64,000 nucleotides of DNA from Peribacillus frigoritolerans (GTDB lineage: Bacteria; Bacillota; Bacilli; Bacillales; Bacillaceae), in contig NZ_SMZY01000004.1 of the NCBI RefSeq assembly GCF_004358755.1, positions 62,001 through 126,000 on the forward strand. Direction: 5' to 3'. Shown in pieces: positions 9,090 through 16,105 of this stretch. The notes under the pieces are model-generated. The model ran no database searches, was not told where the DNA came from, and worked only from the letters and a program-made list of their open reading frames with translations. Every line of letters starts with the position of its first letter. The stretch's first letter is position 1. Made by a program: the position numbers and the translations under genes.

Positions 9090-10142
9090 TCACAAAAGAT
9101 AAAAGCCAATGCCCATGATCAAGTAGGCTGCAAGCAAGGTTGCCCCTTCAAACCAGTTCGTGTCCCCATCATTCGTAATTGAAATGGTCAGGAGAACGGC
9201 CGTTACCATTGAAATCAATTCCGGCATTGTAAAGACAAGCGGCATTTTTTTTGTGAACAATAAGGAGATCAGGACAAGAAGCGGCGCTACAAACATGGCG
9301 ACCTGCAGGGTGGATCCTACCGCAATCTCGACTGCTATATTCATTTTATTTTTATAAGCCATAATGATTGCAGATGCATGCTCAGCAGCATTTCCCACAA
9401 TTGCAACAATAATGACCCCGATGAAGAGTTCACTCCAGCCGAAGCTCTCGCCAACAGTTTCAAATGTATGTACAAGATTTTCCGAGACATAAGCTACTGC
9501 AACTGTAGCAAGCAAGAGGATCGTAATGGCTTTTTTTGCAGACCATTCAGGTTCCTCGTGGTCTTCTGTCTCATCTGTCTTATGCTTATAAACACCGCGA
9601 TGAGTGACAAGCTTAAAAAACAAGGCTGCTAAATATAAGAGAATTAAAATAACAGAAATACCTATACTCAAGTTTAACGTTTTTGCCTCATCCATGTCCA
9701 TTGCAAAAATTTCAGGAATCACAAATGCCACAATAACAGCAAATATTAATAAACCTGAATTATGCCTCGCATCGTACACATTGAACTCCTGTCTTTTGAA
9801 CTTTAATCCGCCAACGAAAAAGGACAGTCCTGCTACAAGCAGCAAATTCCCAAGAACCGAGCCTGTTAAAGAGGCTAGAACAACTCCAATTAAACCTGCT
9901 TTTAATGCAAAAATAGAAATAATCAGCTCAACAGCATTCCCAAAGGTTGCATTCAGCAGACCTCCGATTCTCGGCCCCGTCACAATTGCCAGGCTTTCAG
10001 TCGCTCTTCCCATGTAACCTGCAAGAGCAATAATCGTTATACAATAAACGGCAAACATAATGAGCTGCGGCCAGTGCATCAGACTGCCTATTACAGATAG
10101 CGGAACACCTGCCATTACCAAAATAAAGAAAATTCGATTCAT
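9090..10142 (-). CDS. yfkE: Ca2+/H+ antiporter (CAX/ChaA family)
   Basis: This 350-residue membrane protein has about eleven hydrophobic helices and the two CAX repeats. The first carries GGLLNATFGNAVELIIS and the second VGNAAEHASAIIMAYK; both hold the acidic residue that binds Ca2+ in the family. An acidic loop (DETEDHEEPE) separates the halves. It should exchange cytosolic Ca2+ for external protons, as the B. subtilis YfkE structure and assays showed. The ATG follows an AAAGGGTGAG site. Confidence 0.9.
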   Translation of the reverse strand: MNRIFFILVMAGVPLSVIGSLMHWPQLIMFAVYCITIIALAGYMGRATESLAIVTGPRIGGLLNATFGNAVELIISIFALKAGLIGVVLASLTGSVLGNLLLVAGLSFFVGGLKFKRQEFNVYDARHNSGLLIFAVIVAFVIPEIFAMDMDEAKTLNLSIGISVILILLYLAALFFKLVTHRGVYKHKTDETEDHEEPEWSAKKAITILLLATVAVAYVSENLVHTFETVGESFGWSELFIGVIIVAIVGNAAEHASAIIMAYKNKMNIAVEIAVGSTLQVAMFVAPLLVLISLLFTKKMPLVFTMPELISMVTAVLLTISITNDGDTNWFEGATLLAAYLIMGIGFYLL

Positions 10143-10272
10143 TTCTAATTCTCACCCTTTCTTCTCCTTATTCTTTCTCTCTTTTATGAAAAATTAAACC
10201 ACACTCTTTTGCGGCGTATGAAAACGCTCATTTGAAGCAGATTAATGATAGATATGAAAGGAGTGATTGGAT

Positions 10273-10689
10273 ATGAGTGAAGCAAAAGAAAAAGTTCTGC
10301 AAATGTTTAAAGAACATAAAATCGGAACACTCGCTACAATCCGTCAAAACAAGCCATTTTCGAGGTTTATGCTGTTTTTCCACGATGAACTGACCTTATA
10401 TACTGCCACGAACAAAGATACCCACAAAGCAGAAGATATTGAAAGCAATCCAAACGTACATGTTCTTCTTGGCTTTGAAGGAGACGGCTGGAAAAATGAT
10501 TACGCGGAGATTGAAGGCAATGCTTCTGTTGAAGAATCTGCCGAACTAAAAGAGAAATTCTGGAACAAGGAGTTAAAAGAATGGATTTCCGGCCCTGACG
10601 ATCCAAACTACTTACTGTTAAAAATATCGCCTCAATCAATCAGATATTATCAAAAGGCAGGAAGCAAACCGGAAATTATTGAGTTATAA
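10273..10689 (+). CDS. Pyridoxamine 5'-phosphate oxidase-fold general stress protein (GS26/YdaG-like)
   Basis: About 138 residues with the split-barrel flavin-binding fold of the PNPOx-like superfamily. Visible features are KIGTLATIR near the N-terminus, FHDELTLYTATNK and WISGPDDPNY near the end, close to the B. subtilis general stress protein 26 group. Such proteins probably bind FMN or another flavin or heme-type cofactor; the substrate is unknown. I use the ATG at 10273, which lies nine bases after AAAGGAG (10257-10263). An in-frame TTG at 10267 is too close. I could not find a clear sigma-B promoter upstream. Confidence 0.8.
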   Translation: MSEAKEKVLQMFKEHKIGTLATIRQNKPFSRFMLFFHDELTLYTATNKDTHKAEDIESNPNVHVLLGFEGDGWKNDYAEIEGNASVEESAELKEKFWNKELKEWISGPDDPNYLLLKISPQSIRYYQKAGSKPEIIEL

Positions 10690-10697
10690 TTCCTAAT

Positions 10698-10731
10698 AAA
10701 ATGAGACTGTGCATATGCACAGTCTCATTTT
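10698..10731. terminator. Bidirectional terminator, overlapping the OsmC gene stop
   Basis: AAAATGAGACTGTGCAT is followed by its exact reverse complement, giving a 34-base palindrome. The convergent OsmC-family stop codon (TGA, 10725-10727 on the minus strand) lies inside the right arm. Confidence 0.88.
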
Positions 10732-11108
10732 ATTATTTCAAACGATTCCGTTATTTGAATGCTGTCTTCCACTGAACGCACCATTGGGCAATTTTTTCTG
10801 GCCAATTTAATTGACTGTTCCACTTTCTCCTCCGGAAGGTCCTGTCCCTTAATCATGTAATGGATGGCAATGCTCTCAATCCGGTTTGCTTCTTCTTCAT
10901 TTCTTGTTACAGAAGTCTGGATCGTAATGTCCTCAGCAACTAATCTTTTCTTTTCAAGAATTCCCCTAAGAACGCCTCCGCTGCATACGGCAATGGATGA
11001 AACCATCAGCTGATAGGGGCGAAAACCATATTCTTCATTTCCCGCAACATGAAGTTCCCCGTATTCAAAGTCAGCGGTGAATCCTGCTTCTCTCATTTTA
11101 AATTCCAC
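10725..11108 (-). CDS. OsmC/Ohr family protein
   Basis: About 127 residues with the OsmC layout: an N-terminal strand pair (FEYGELHVAGNEEYGFRPYQ), a central helix with VSSIAVCSGGVLRGIL carrying one reactive-type cysteine, and a second cysteine in ARKNCPMVRSVE. In OsmC/Ohr enzymes two such cysteines reduce organic hydroperoxides. Many single-domain members of this subgroup have no known substrate. The GTG at 11106-11108 is preferred. AAAGGA lies eight bases upstream of it, while the ATG three codons earlier abuts that site. Confidence 0.8.
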   Translation of the reverse strand: MEFKMREAGFTADFEYGELHVAGNEEYGFRPYQLMVSSIAVCSGGVLRGILEKKRLVAEDITIQTSVTRNEEEANRIESIAIHYMIKGQDLPEEKVEQSIKLARKNCPMVRSVEDSIQITESFEIIK

Positions 11109-11239
11109 TGTAATCATCCTTTCTTTATGCCATCATACCCGAAAAAACAATTGTTCGAAAACGATAGGCAATTTTCCTTGTCTGGCATGAATAATGAGTG
11201 TAACATTCAGGATGGAAAATAGAGTTAGGAGTCAGGATT

Positions 11240-12400
11240 ATGCCGAAATTCAAATTTGCTATTCTCGTCAGTATTGTTGCTATTTCAGGATTTTCACAGG
11301 GAATGCTTCTCCCTTTGATCGCCATTATCTTTGAACAGGAAGGGTACTCCTCTTCTGTCAATGGATTGCATGCCACAGGACTCTACATAGGTGTTTTAAT
11401 TGCCTCTCCTTTTATGGAAGGTCCTTTAAAGCGGTTTGGCTTTAAGCCTCTGATTTTAGTTGGAGGAATCATGGTTGCGCTCAGTTTATTTGGATTTCTA
11501 TGGATACAGTCATTTTGGTTCTGGTTTTTGCTGAGACTTTTAATCGGTGTCGGAGATCATATGCTGCATTTTTCAACCCAAACTTGGATTACATCCATAT
11601 CTTCTGAAGAAAAGCGCGGACGAAATATCTCTCTTTATGGATTGTTTTTTGGGCTGGGCTTTGCAGCAGGTCCGCTTATGGTTCCGCTTGCTGAAATAAG
11701 CTCAAGCCTGCCATTTATCCTTTCTGGCAGCATTAGCCTGATTGCATGGGCATTCGTCTTTTTCCTTAAGAATGACTTTCCTGAACAGGACATGGGATCG
11801 ACTTCATTTTTTGGGACTGCAAAACGCTTTGCAAAAGTATCCAAGCTTGCTTGGGTCGCCTTTCTGCCAACGTTCGGATATGGCTTTTTGGAAGCTTCTC
11901 TAAACGGAAATTACCCTGTGTATGCACTTCGGACAGGGATAGACGTCTCATCTGTTTCGATCATTTTATCCTCTTTTGCTGTCGGGGCGATTGTTTTTCA
12001 GCTTCCTCTCGGGATCATCAGCGACCGGTTTGGCAGGAGAAACACCATTATGTTCGTTATGCTGTTTGGTTTTATCAGTTTTATGGCCGCAAGCTTTGCC
12101 GAAACACTCGTTCCGCTTGTCATCTGTTTCTTCATAGCTGGCATGGTTGTCGGGTCAACTTTTTCACTTGGCATCAGCTATATGGCTGATTTGCTTCCTA
12201 AAAATCTGCTGCCTGCCGGAAACCTGCTGTGCGGCATATTTTTCAGCATTGGAAGCATATCCGGTCCATTTTTAGGCGGGCTATATATAGAACATGTGAC
12301 ATCCGCCAATTTTTTTCACGTAGTGAGCTTTATCCTGCTTCTGATTTTTATAACGACTGCTTTCTTTAAGCAGCCTGCTTTTAAAACCGCCAATAATTAA
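11240..12400 (+). CDS. yfkF: MFS transporter, YfkF-like
   Basis: This 386-residue protein has twelve predicted membrane helices. The loop after helix 2 has an MFS-like sequence (EGPLKRFGFKP), and the matching loop in the second half reads GIISDRFGRRNT. Its place between yfkE and yfkH and its length fit B. subtilis YfkF, a putative efflux protein. The substrate is unknown. GGAG stands seven bases before the ATG. A terminator follows the stop, so it is a single-gene unit divergent from the OsmC gene (131 bases between starts). Confidence 0.82.
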   Translation: MPKFKFAILVSIVAISGFSQGMLLPLIAIIFEQEGYSSSVNGLHATGLYIGVLIASPFMEGPLKRFGFKPLILVGGIMVALSLFGFLWIQSFWFWFLLRLLIGVGDHMLHFSTQTWITSISSEEKRGRNISLYGLFFGLGFAAGPLMVPLAEISSSLPFILSGSISLIAWAFVFFLKNDFPEQDMGSTSFFGTAKRFAKVSKLAWVAFLPTFGYGFLEASLNGNYPVYALRTGIDVSSVSIILSSFAVGAIVFQLPLGIISDRFGRRNTIMFVMLFGFISFMAASFAETLVPLVICFFIAGMVVGSTFSLGISYMADLLPKNLLPAGNLLCGIFFSIGSISGPFLGGLYIEHVTSANFFHVVSFILLLIFITTAFFKQPAFKTANN

Positions 12401-12408
12401 GAAAAGCT

Positions 12409-12431
12409 AAAGCGCCTGTAAGGCGCTTTTT
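12409..12431 (+). terminator. Terminator after the MFS gene
   Basis: AAAGCGCC and GGCGCTTT form an eight-pair stem with a five-base loop and a T tail, nine bases after the stop. Confidence 0.85.
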
Positions 12432-12503
12432 GCCTTTTTTGGCGAATCAGTTTTGGCCGGGGAGTTTATCTCTAAAAAATTGGCGGTTTTTTTAAAATAT
12501 AGG

Positions 12504-12533
12504 TTGAACATTTTGAATTGTCTGTTATATAAT
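12504..12533 (+). promoter_or_regulatory. Sigma-A-type promoter of the small BH0509-family gene
   Basis: TTGAAC (12504-12509) and TATAAT (12528-12533) are separated by 18 bases. The small gene starts 57 bases downstream of the -10 box. Confidence 0.65.
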
Positions 12534-12590
12534 AGTATTAACAAATACAATCTGTATCATAACAATACTATAACAGGAGGAATTATTATT

Positions 12591-12737
12591 ATGAAAAGAC
12601 AAGAGCGCAAAAACATGATCGAATTTATTTCAAAAATGAAGGATATCGAGACAGAGACATTGATGTATATGACGGATGAGGATATTGAGCATATTTATTC
12701 ATCGGCTTATCACAGTTACATTCAGTTGGCTGAGTAG
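12591..12737 (+). CDS. BH0509-family small protein
   Basis: This 48-residue protein starts at the ATG at 12591, ten bases after a perfect AGGAGG (12575-12580). It reads KRQERKNMIEFISKMKDIET then LMYMTDEDIEHIY. That pattern, a basic start followed by YMTDEDIEHIY, is typical of the short BH0509 family seen in Bacillaceae. No function is known. A longer frame starting at 12453 would lack a ribosome binding site and would include the promoter, so it is not used. A stem-loop at 12783-12821 follows the gene. Confidence 0.75.
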   Translation: MKRQERKNMIEFISKMKDIETETLMYMTDEDIEHIYSSAYHSYIQLAE

Positions 12738-12782
12738 CAAGAAAAGCGGAACCGACTGGTTAGCTCCGACAGACAGATAAGG

Positions 12783-12821
12783 AACAGCCAGTAAAGGCGC
12801 TTTTTGCCTTTACTGGCTGTT
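12783..12821 (+). terminator. Long stem-loop after the BH0509-family gene
   Basis: AACAGCCAGTAAAGGC and its perfect complement GCCTTTACTGGCTGTT form a 16-pair stem. The tail is only weakly T-rich, so it may terminate poorly or stabilise the RNA end. Confidence 0.6.
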
Positions 12822-12882
12822 TCGTTCTGGCCGAGGAGTTAGGAGGTGGAGCTGGACAATGAAGAAAAGCGGAACCTCTGAT

Positions 12883-12923
12883 ACCAAAAAAGCAAACCGC
12901 AGAGATGCGGTTTGCTTTTTTGG
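12883..12923. terminator. Strong terminator of the 35-residue gene (minus strand)
   Basis: ACCAAAAAAGCAAACCGC pairs perfectly with GCGGTTTGCTTTTTTGGT around a five-base loop. It begins just after the stop codon (12925-12927) of the small minus-strand gene, which supports that gene being real. Confidence 0.8.
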
Positions 12924-12924
12924 T

Positions 12925-13032
12925 TTAGTGGTAGCCGTTCTGACCGTTTGCACTGCCACTTGTTTTATGCTGCGGCTTGCTTTTTGAATTCTGCTTGTTA
13001 TGGCTCCCGCCTTTTTTCGTATGCTTTGCCAT
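12925..13032 (-). CDS. 35-residue basic hydrophilic protein, possibly spore-associated
   Basis: An ATG at 13030-13032 opens a frame of 35 codons beginning MAKHTKKGGSHNKQNSKSKP and ending NGQNGYH. The composition (Lys, Asn, Gln, Ser, Gly, His; no hydrophobic core) recalls the very short minor small acid-soluble spore proteins or coat-associated peptides of Bacillus. I cannot match it to a named family. AGGTGA stands about six bases upstream and a perfect terminator follows the stop directly. An overlapping 85-codon frame in another register (12810-13067) runs through that terminator and is rejected. Confidence 0.55.
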   Translation of the reverse strand: MAKHTKKGGSHNKQNSKSKPQHKTSGSANGQNGYH

Positions 13033-13128
13033 GAAGATTCACCTGCCCAGCAAGATTTGAAGATCATGATCTTCTTCTTTACTGTTTCACTATTCTCCGC
13101 TCTCTATCACACACAATCCTTGGAAATA

Positions 13129-13971
13129 TTAATGGGTCCCTTTTCTTTTGTAAAGAATGGCATTCAGCTCTCCGCCAATCATGATGATCATTCCGGACAG
13201 ATAAAACCAGATCATCAGAACAATGATTCCGCCCAAACTGCCGTAGGCAGCGCTGTAATGGCCATAGCTTCCGACATAATAAGAAAAGGCGAATGACACA
13301 AAGGCCCAGCCGATTGTTGCAAATACAGCGCCCGGCATCGCATCATAAAGATGCAGATGTTTATTCGGGGCAAAAAAATAAAGAGCTGTAAAAACAATAA
13401 ATAAAATAATCGCACTGACAATCCATCTTCCCATATTCCATACGGTTAAAAACTCTTCTGACAGTCCAAAGACAGAAAAAAGGAGCATGCCGATTTCTTT
13501 ACCGAATACTGGCAAAAGCAGAGCCACTAAAATGACAAAAACCATCGCAATTGTAAGTAAAACCGCCATTCCCCTCGCTACTATAAATGATCGGCTCTCA
13601 GTGACGTCATATGCGCGGTTAAAAGCTCGGACAATGGCATTAATGCCATTTGAGGCAGACCACAAAGTGGCAAGGATCCCGAACGAAAGCAATCCTCCAC
13701 TTGAATTGCTGACGATCTCAGCCAGGGTGTTTTTGATAATCTCTACAGACTCCCCTGGTGCATATTGCGCCAGAAAGTTTAAGATATCTGCCTGCGAAAG
13801 CGGCAGAAAGGCGATTAGCGTAATTAAAAAGATTAAAAACGGAAACAGAGAAAGTAAAAAGAAATAGGCGAGTTCTGCCGAAAGGCCGATAATTTCATCT
13901 TTAGAAAAACGCTCAAACAGATCTCTCAAGATGGATTTCGGGGTCTGCTTATGCTGTTTCACGCTTTTCAT
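13129..13971 (-). CDS. yfkH: YihY/virulence factor BrkB family membrane protein, copy 1
   Basis: This 280-residue protein has six predicted membrane helices and the YihY family hallmarks: AELAYFFLLSLFPFLIFLI near residue 33, LWSASNGINAIVRAFNRAYD, and the C-terminal YGSLGGIIVLMIWFYLSG. It was once annotated as ribonuclease BN, which is now known to be wrong for this family; its function is unsettled. It starts four bases after the yfkI stop, and its GAGAGGTGA site lies in the yfkI 3' end, so the two are translationally linked. A paralogue lies at 42279-43091. Confidence 0.85.
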   Translation of the reverse strand: MKSVKQHKQTPKSILRDLFERFSKDEIIGLSAELAYFFLLSLFPFLIFLITLIAFLPLSQADILNFLAQYAPGESVEIIKNTLAEIVSNSSGGLLSFGILATLWSASNGINAIVRAFNRAYDVTESRSFIVARGMAVLLTIAMVFVILVALLLPVFGKEIGMLLFSVFGLSEEFLTVWNMGRWIVSAIILFIVFTALYFFAPNKHLHLYDAMPGAVFATIGWAFVSFAFSYYVGSYGHYSAAYGSLGGIIVLMIWFYLSGMIIMIGGELNAILYKRKGTH

Positions 13972-13975
13972 TTAT

Positions 13976-14314
13976 TCACCTCTCTTTTGAATCGGTCAGA
14001 AACCTTTCTTTTGTTTCTTCTATCATTTCAATCATTTGAGGTGTTGTTTCTTTAAGTTCATTTATTTTTTCATTGATAAATTCAATATCTTCCTTAGCTT
14101 CCTGGATTACGTTCTTTGCCTGATCAATCTGCTGTTTGATTTCTTCCGTTAATAGAGACGGGTTTTCAATATAAAGAGCTGTTTTATCTTTTAAAGATTT
14201 TCCCTGTGCGACAAACTGATCTCTTGTCGGCTTATGAAGAAGTGTAAGGGCTCCTCCAACCGCAGCACCGGCAAAAAGTCCTTTTAGAAATAAACTGTTT
14301 GATTCATTACTCAT
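13976..14314 (-). CDS. yfkI: YtxH-like protein YfkI
   Basis: This 112-residue protein has a short hydrophobic N-terminal segment (FLKGLFAGAAVGGALTLLHK) and a long charged helical tail rich in Glu, Lys and Gln that is likely coiled coil. This is the layout of YtxH-type envelope-associated proteins, some of which are induced by general stress. Its location between yfkJ and yfkH is the same as in B. subtilis. It follows yfkJ by 18 bases, so yfkJ-yfkI-yfkH read as one operon. Confidence 0.78.
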   Translation of the reverse strand: MSNESNSLFLKGLFAGAAVGGALTLLHKPTRDQFVAQGKSLKDKTALYIENPSLLTEEIKQQIDQAKNVIQEAKEDIEFINEKINELKETTPQMIEMIEETKERFLTDSKER

Positions 14315-14332
14315 TCGAAATAACCCCTCTTC

Positions 14333-14803
14333 TTATAAGTTATGGTCTATTCTAATACGCTCAAGCAAGTGACAGCATCCTGTGTGCACCATTTCGTAAA
14401 CCTCATCAAAGTTGTCTGTAAAATAAGGATCAGGTACGTCTGCAAGATCTGAATCCGGCACGAAGTCCATCAGCCTTCCCACATATCCTGTTTTAGAGTA
14501 CCCCGCAAGCCTCCTTAAGTAACCTAGGTTTTCGTTGTCCATCGCAATAATGTAATCGAAGTTCAGGAGATCATCAAGGGTCACCTTTCTTGCCTGTATC
14601 CCTTCATACCCAATTTTGTGATGATCAAGGATTTTCCTTGTTCCTTCATGCGGCTGATGGCCAATATGCCAGTCCCCGGTGCCGGCTGAATCCGTTATAA
14701 TCGCTTTGCTTAAACCTTCTTCTTCAATTAAATGCCTCATAATTCCTTCTGCCATCGGAGAACGGCATATATTCCCTAAACAAACAAATACTACTTTAAT
14801 CAT
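14333..14803 (-). CDS. yfkJ: Low-molecular-weight protein-tyrosine phosphatase
   Basis: About 156 residues. The N-terminal VCLGNICRSP is the CX5R(S/T) catalytic loop of low-molecular-weight phosphatases, with the nucleophilic cysteine at about residue 8. DVPDPYF near residue 125 carries the general-acid aspartate. The family removes phosphate from protein tyrosine, or from arginine in the YwlE branch; this protein is closer to YfkJ than to YwlE. Two adjacent ATG codons are possible. I chose the second, which has better spacing from AGGAGG (six rather than three bases). It is the first gene of the yfkJ-I-H operon. Confidence 0.88.
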   Translation of the reverse strand: MIKVVFVCLGNICRSPMAEGIMRHLIEEEGLSKAIITDSAGTGDWHIGHQPHEGTRKILDHHKIGYEGIQARKVTLDDLLNFDYIIAMDNENLGYLRRLAGYSKTGYVGRLMDFVPDSDLADVPDPYFTDNFDEVYEMVHTGCCHLLERIRIDHNL

Positions 14804-15010
14804 CATTTTCCTCCTGCGAACAAGACAAATACCATAATGTAAAAGGGATAAAAAACAAGTCTTATTAATATGTATGTTTCCCTATGCGCTATTTATGGTA
14901 CATTTCTCTATTCTTTACATAAGTGAATTCATAATAAGCATCTTTTATTGATATAAAACATGTTACAATAAATAATACTTAAAAGGGAAAGTTTGAAAGG
15001 ATGAAATCAG

Positions 15011-15238
15011 TTGAATAATCTATCAGAAAAATCGGTTGAAAACGTAGAATACATGATTGAACAAATTAAAGAAAAATTGCGCGTCATTAACATTGGTGCG
15101 ATTAAACCGTCCCATTTTGACGAAGAAATGTATGAAGAATTGAAGGATATCTACGATTTAGTGATGAAGAAAAATACATTTTCACCTAACGAAATGCAGG
15201 CTATTGTTGAAGAGCTTGGCAACCTGAGAAAAGTTTAA
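15011..15238 (+). CDS. yfkK: UPF0435 family protein YfkK
   Basis: This 75-residue helical protein contains [29 protein letters not shown] and the C-terminal [16 protein letters not shown]. These closely match the UPF0435/YfkK family; function is unknown. The start is TTG at 15011. The only nearby ATG, at 15001, opens a five-codon frame, and GAAAGGA lies nine bases upstream of the TTG. It is divergent from yfkJ, as in B. subtilis. Confidence 0.85.
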   Translation: MNNLSEKSVENVEYMIEQIKEKLRVINIGAIKPSHFDEEMYEELKDIYDLVMKKNTFSPNEMQAIVEELGNLRKV

Positions 15239-15275
15239 TTCATTTCTTCCATTAGAAAAAGGATAAAAAGATTCT

Positions 15276-15316
15276 CAGCACGTCCCCTTTTGCATATATG
15301 TGTACAAAGGGGGCTG
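15276..15316 (+). promoter_or_regulatory. Hairpin that can cover the ribosome binding site of the following small gene
   Basis: CCCCTTT (15284-15290) pairs with AAAGGGG (15306-15312). CAGC (15276-15279) can continue the stem with GCTG (15313-15316) across a four-base bulge. The right arm is also the ribosome binding site of the gene starting at 15321. There is no T tail, so it is a poor terminator. Confidence 0.45.
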
Positions 15317-15320
15317 AAAA

Positions 15321-15485
15321 ATGGCTGCAATGTGGTGGCTTGCAACGATTGTTTTATTCCTGTTATTAATTACTTGTATTGTCTTTATAATTTATGCACT
15401 AAAGACGGCGATTCATACAGAAGATGCGATAAATATTGACCCAATCCCAAGTTCTGAAAACCCAGATCTGGAAGATAAAAAATAG
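15321..15485 (+). CDS. 54-residue single-span membrane protein
   Basis: The ATG at 15321 lies seven bases after AAAGGGGG. The protein starts MAAMWWLATIVLFLLLITC and has one membrane helix of about 22 residues (WLATIVLF to IIYAL), then a short acidic tail (HTEDAINIDPIPSSENPDLE). Either terminus might face outward; the lysine after the helix suggests the tail is cytosolic. It ends inside a strong terminator. I do not recognise a family. It is a credible small membrane protein because start signals, composition and terminator agree. Confidence 0.65.
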   Translation: MAAMWWLATIVLFLLLITCIVFIIYALKTAIHTEDAINIDPIPSSENPDLEDKK

Positions 15486-15512
15486 CCCGGCGCTTTGCGC
15501 GGGCTATTTTTT
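15483..15512. terminator. Bidirectional terminator between the small membrane protein gene and yfkM
   Basis: TAGCCCGGCG and CGCGGGCTA form a GC-rich stem with a short loop, followed by TTTTTT. It overlaps the stop of the small gene and precedes the end of the convergent yfkM. Confidence 0.9.
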
Positions 15513-15514
15513 AA

Positions 15515-16030
15515 TTATTTTAAAAGATTCAGCGATTCACGTGTAAATGCAGGCAGATCATCAGGTGTGCGGCTTGTTACAAGCTGATTGCCGCATACAA
15601 CAACCTCTTTATCATGGAAATTTGCACCGGCGTTCTTTAAATCAACGGCAATCGATTTAAAGCCTGTTACATCTCTGCCCTTAAGGGTCTCCGCTGTAAT
15701 AAGGAGCTGCGGCCCGTGACAAATGGCGAATACCGGTTTGTTGTCATCCATAAATTTCTTTGTGAATGTGACAAACTTATCATCACCGCGCAGGATATCC
15801 GGAGAAAAACCTCCCGGAATAAACAGCGCATCAAAGTCATCTGCATTTACTTCATCAATCGATGCATCTACCTTGATGGACTCTTGTCCTTGTTTGCCTT
15901 TTACGGTCTTTCCTTTTTCATTTTCAATAACAGTCAATTGGTGACCTGCTTCTTTATATGCTTTTGCAGGCTCCGTATATTCCGAGTCCTCAAAATGATC
16001 CGTTACAACGACAGCAATTTTTTTACTCAT
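15515..16030 (-). CDS. yfkM: DJ-1/PfpI family general stress protein
   Basis: This 171-residue type 1 glutamine amidotransferase-like protein has the nucleophile elbow in FAICHGPQLL (Cys near residue 103), an upstream glutamate in the TEPAKAY region and GGFSPDILRG. These are hallmarks of the PfpI/YfkM/YraA group, associated with protein repair or methylglyoxal defence. In B. subtilis yfkM is a sigma-B general stress gene (GSP18). A matching sigma-B-type promoter is visible here at 16068-16092. GAGGAGG stands eight bases before the ATG. Confidence 0.88.
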   Translation of the reverse strand: MSKKIAVVVTDHFEDSEYTEPAKAYKEAGHQLTVIENEKGKTVKGKQGQESIKVDASIDEVNADDFDALFIPGGFSPDILRGDDKFVTFTKKFMDDNKPVFAICHGPQLLITAETLKGRDVTGFKSIAVDLKNAGANFHDKEVVVCGNQLVTSRTPDDLPAFTRESLNLLK

Positions 16031-16067
16031 ATCTTAGAACCTCCTCAAATTGTTAACACTATTTAAA

Positions 16068-16092
16068 TTACCCTTTGGAACACAAACAAAAC
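16068..16092 (-). promoter_or_regulatory. Probable sigma-B promoter of yfkM
   Basis: On the minus strand GTTTTG (16087-16092) and GGGTAA (16068-16073) are 13 bases apart, close to the sigma-B consensus GTTTAA-N12-14-GGGTAT. The yfkM ATG lies about 37 bases downstream. Confidence 0.65.
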
Positions 16093-16105
16093 ATGTATTA
16101 GCATA

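Noticed and set aside
12810-13067. 85-codon minus-strand frame
   Set aside because: It passes through a perfect terminator; the 35-codon frame in another register has the proper start and stop signals.
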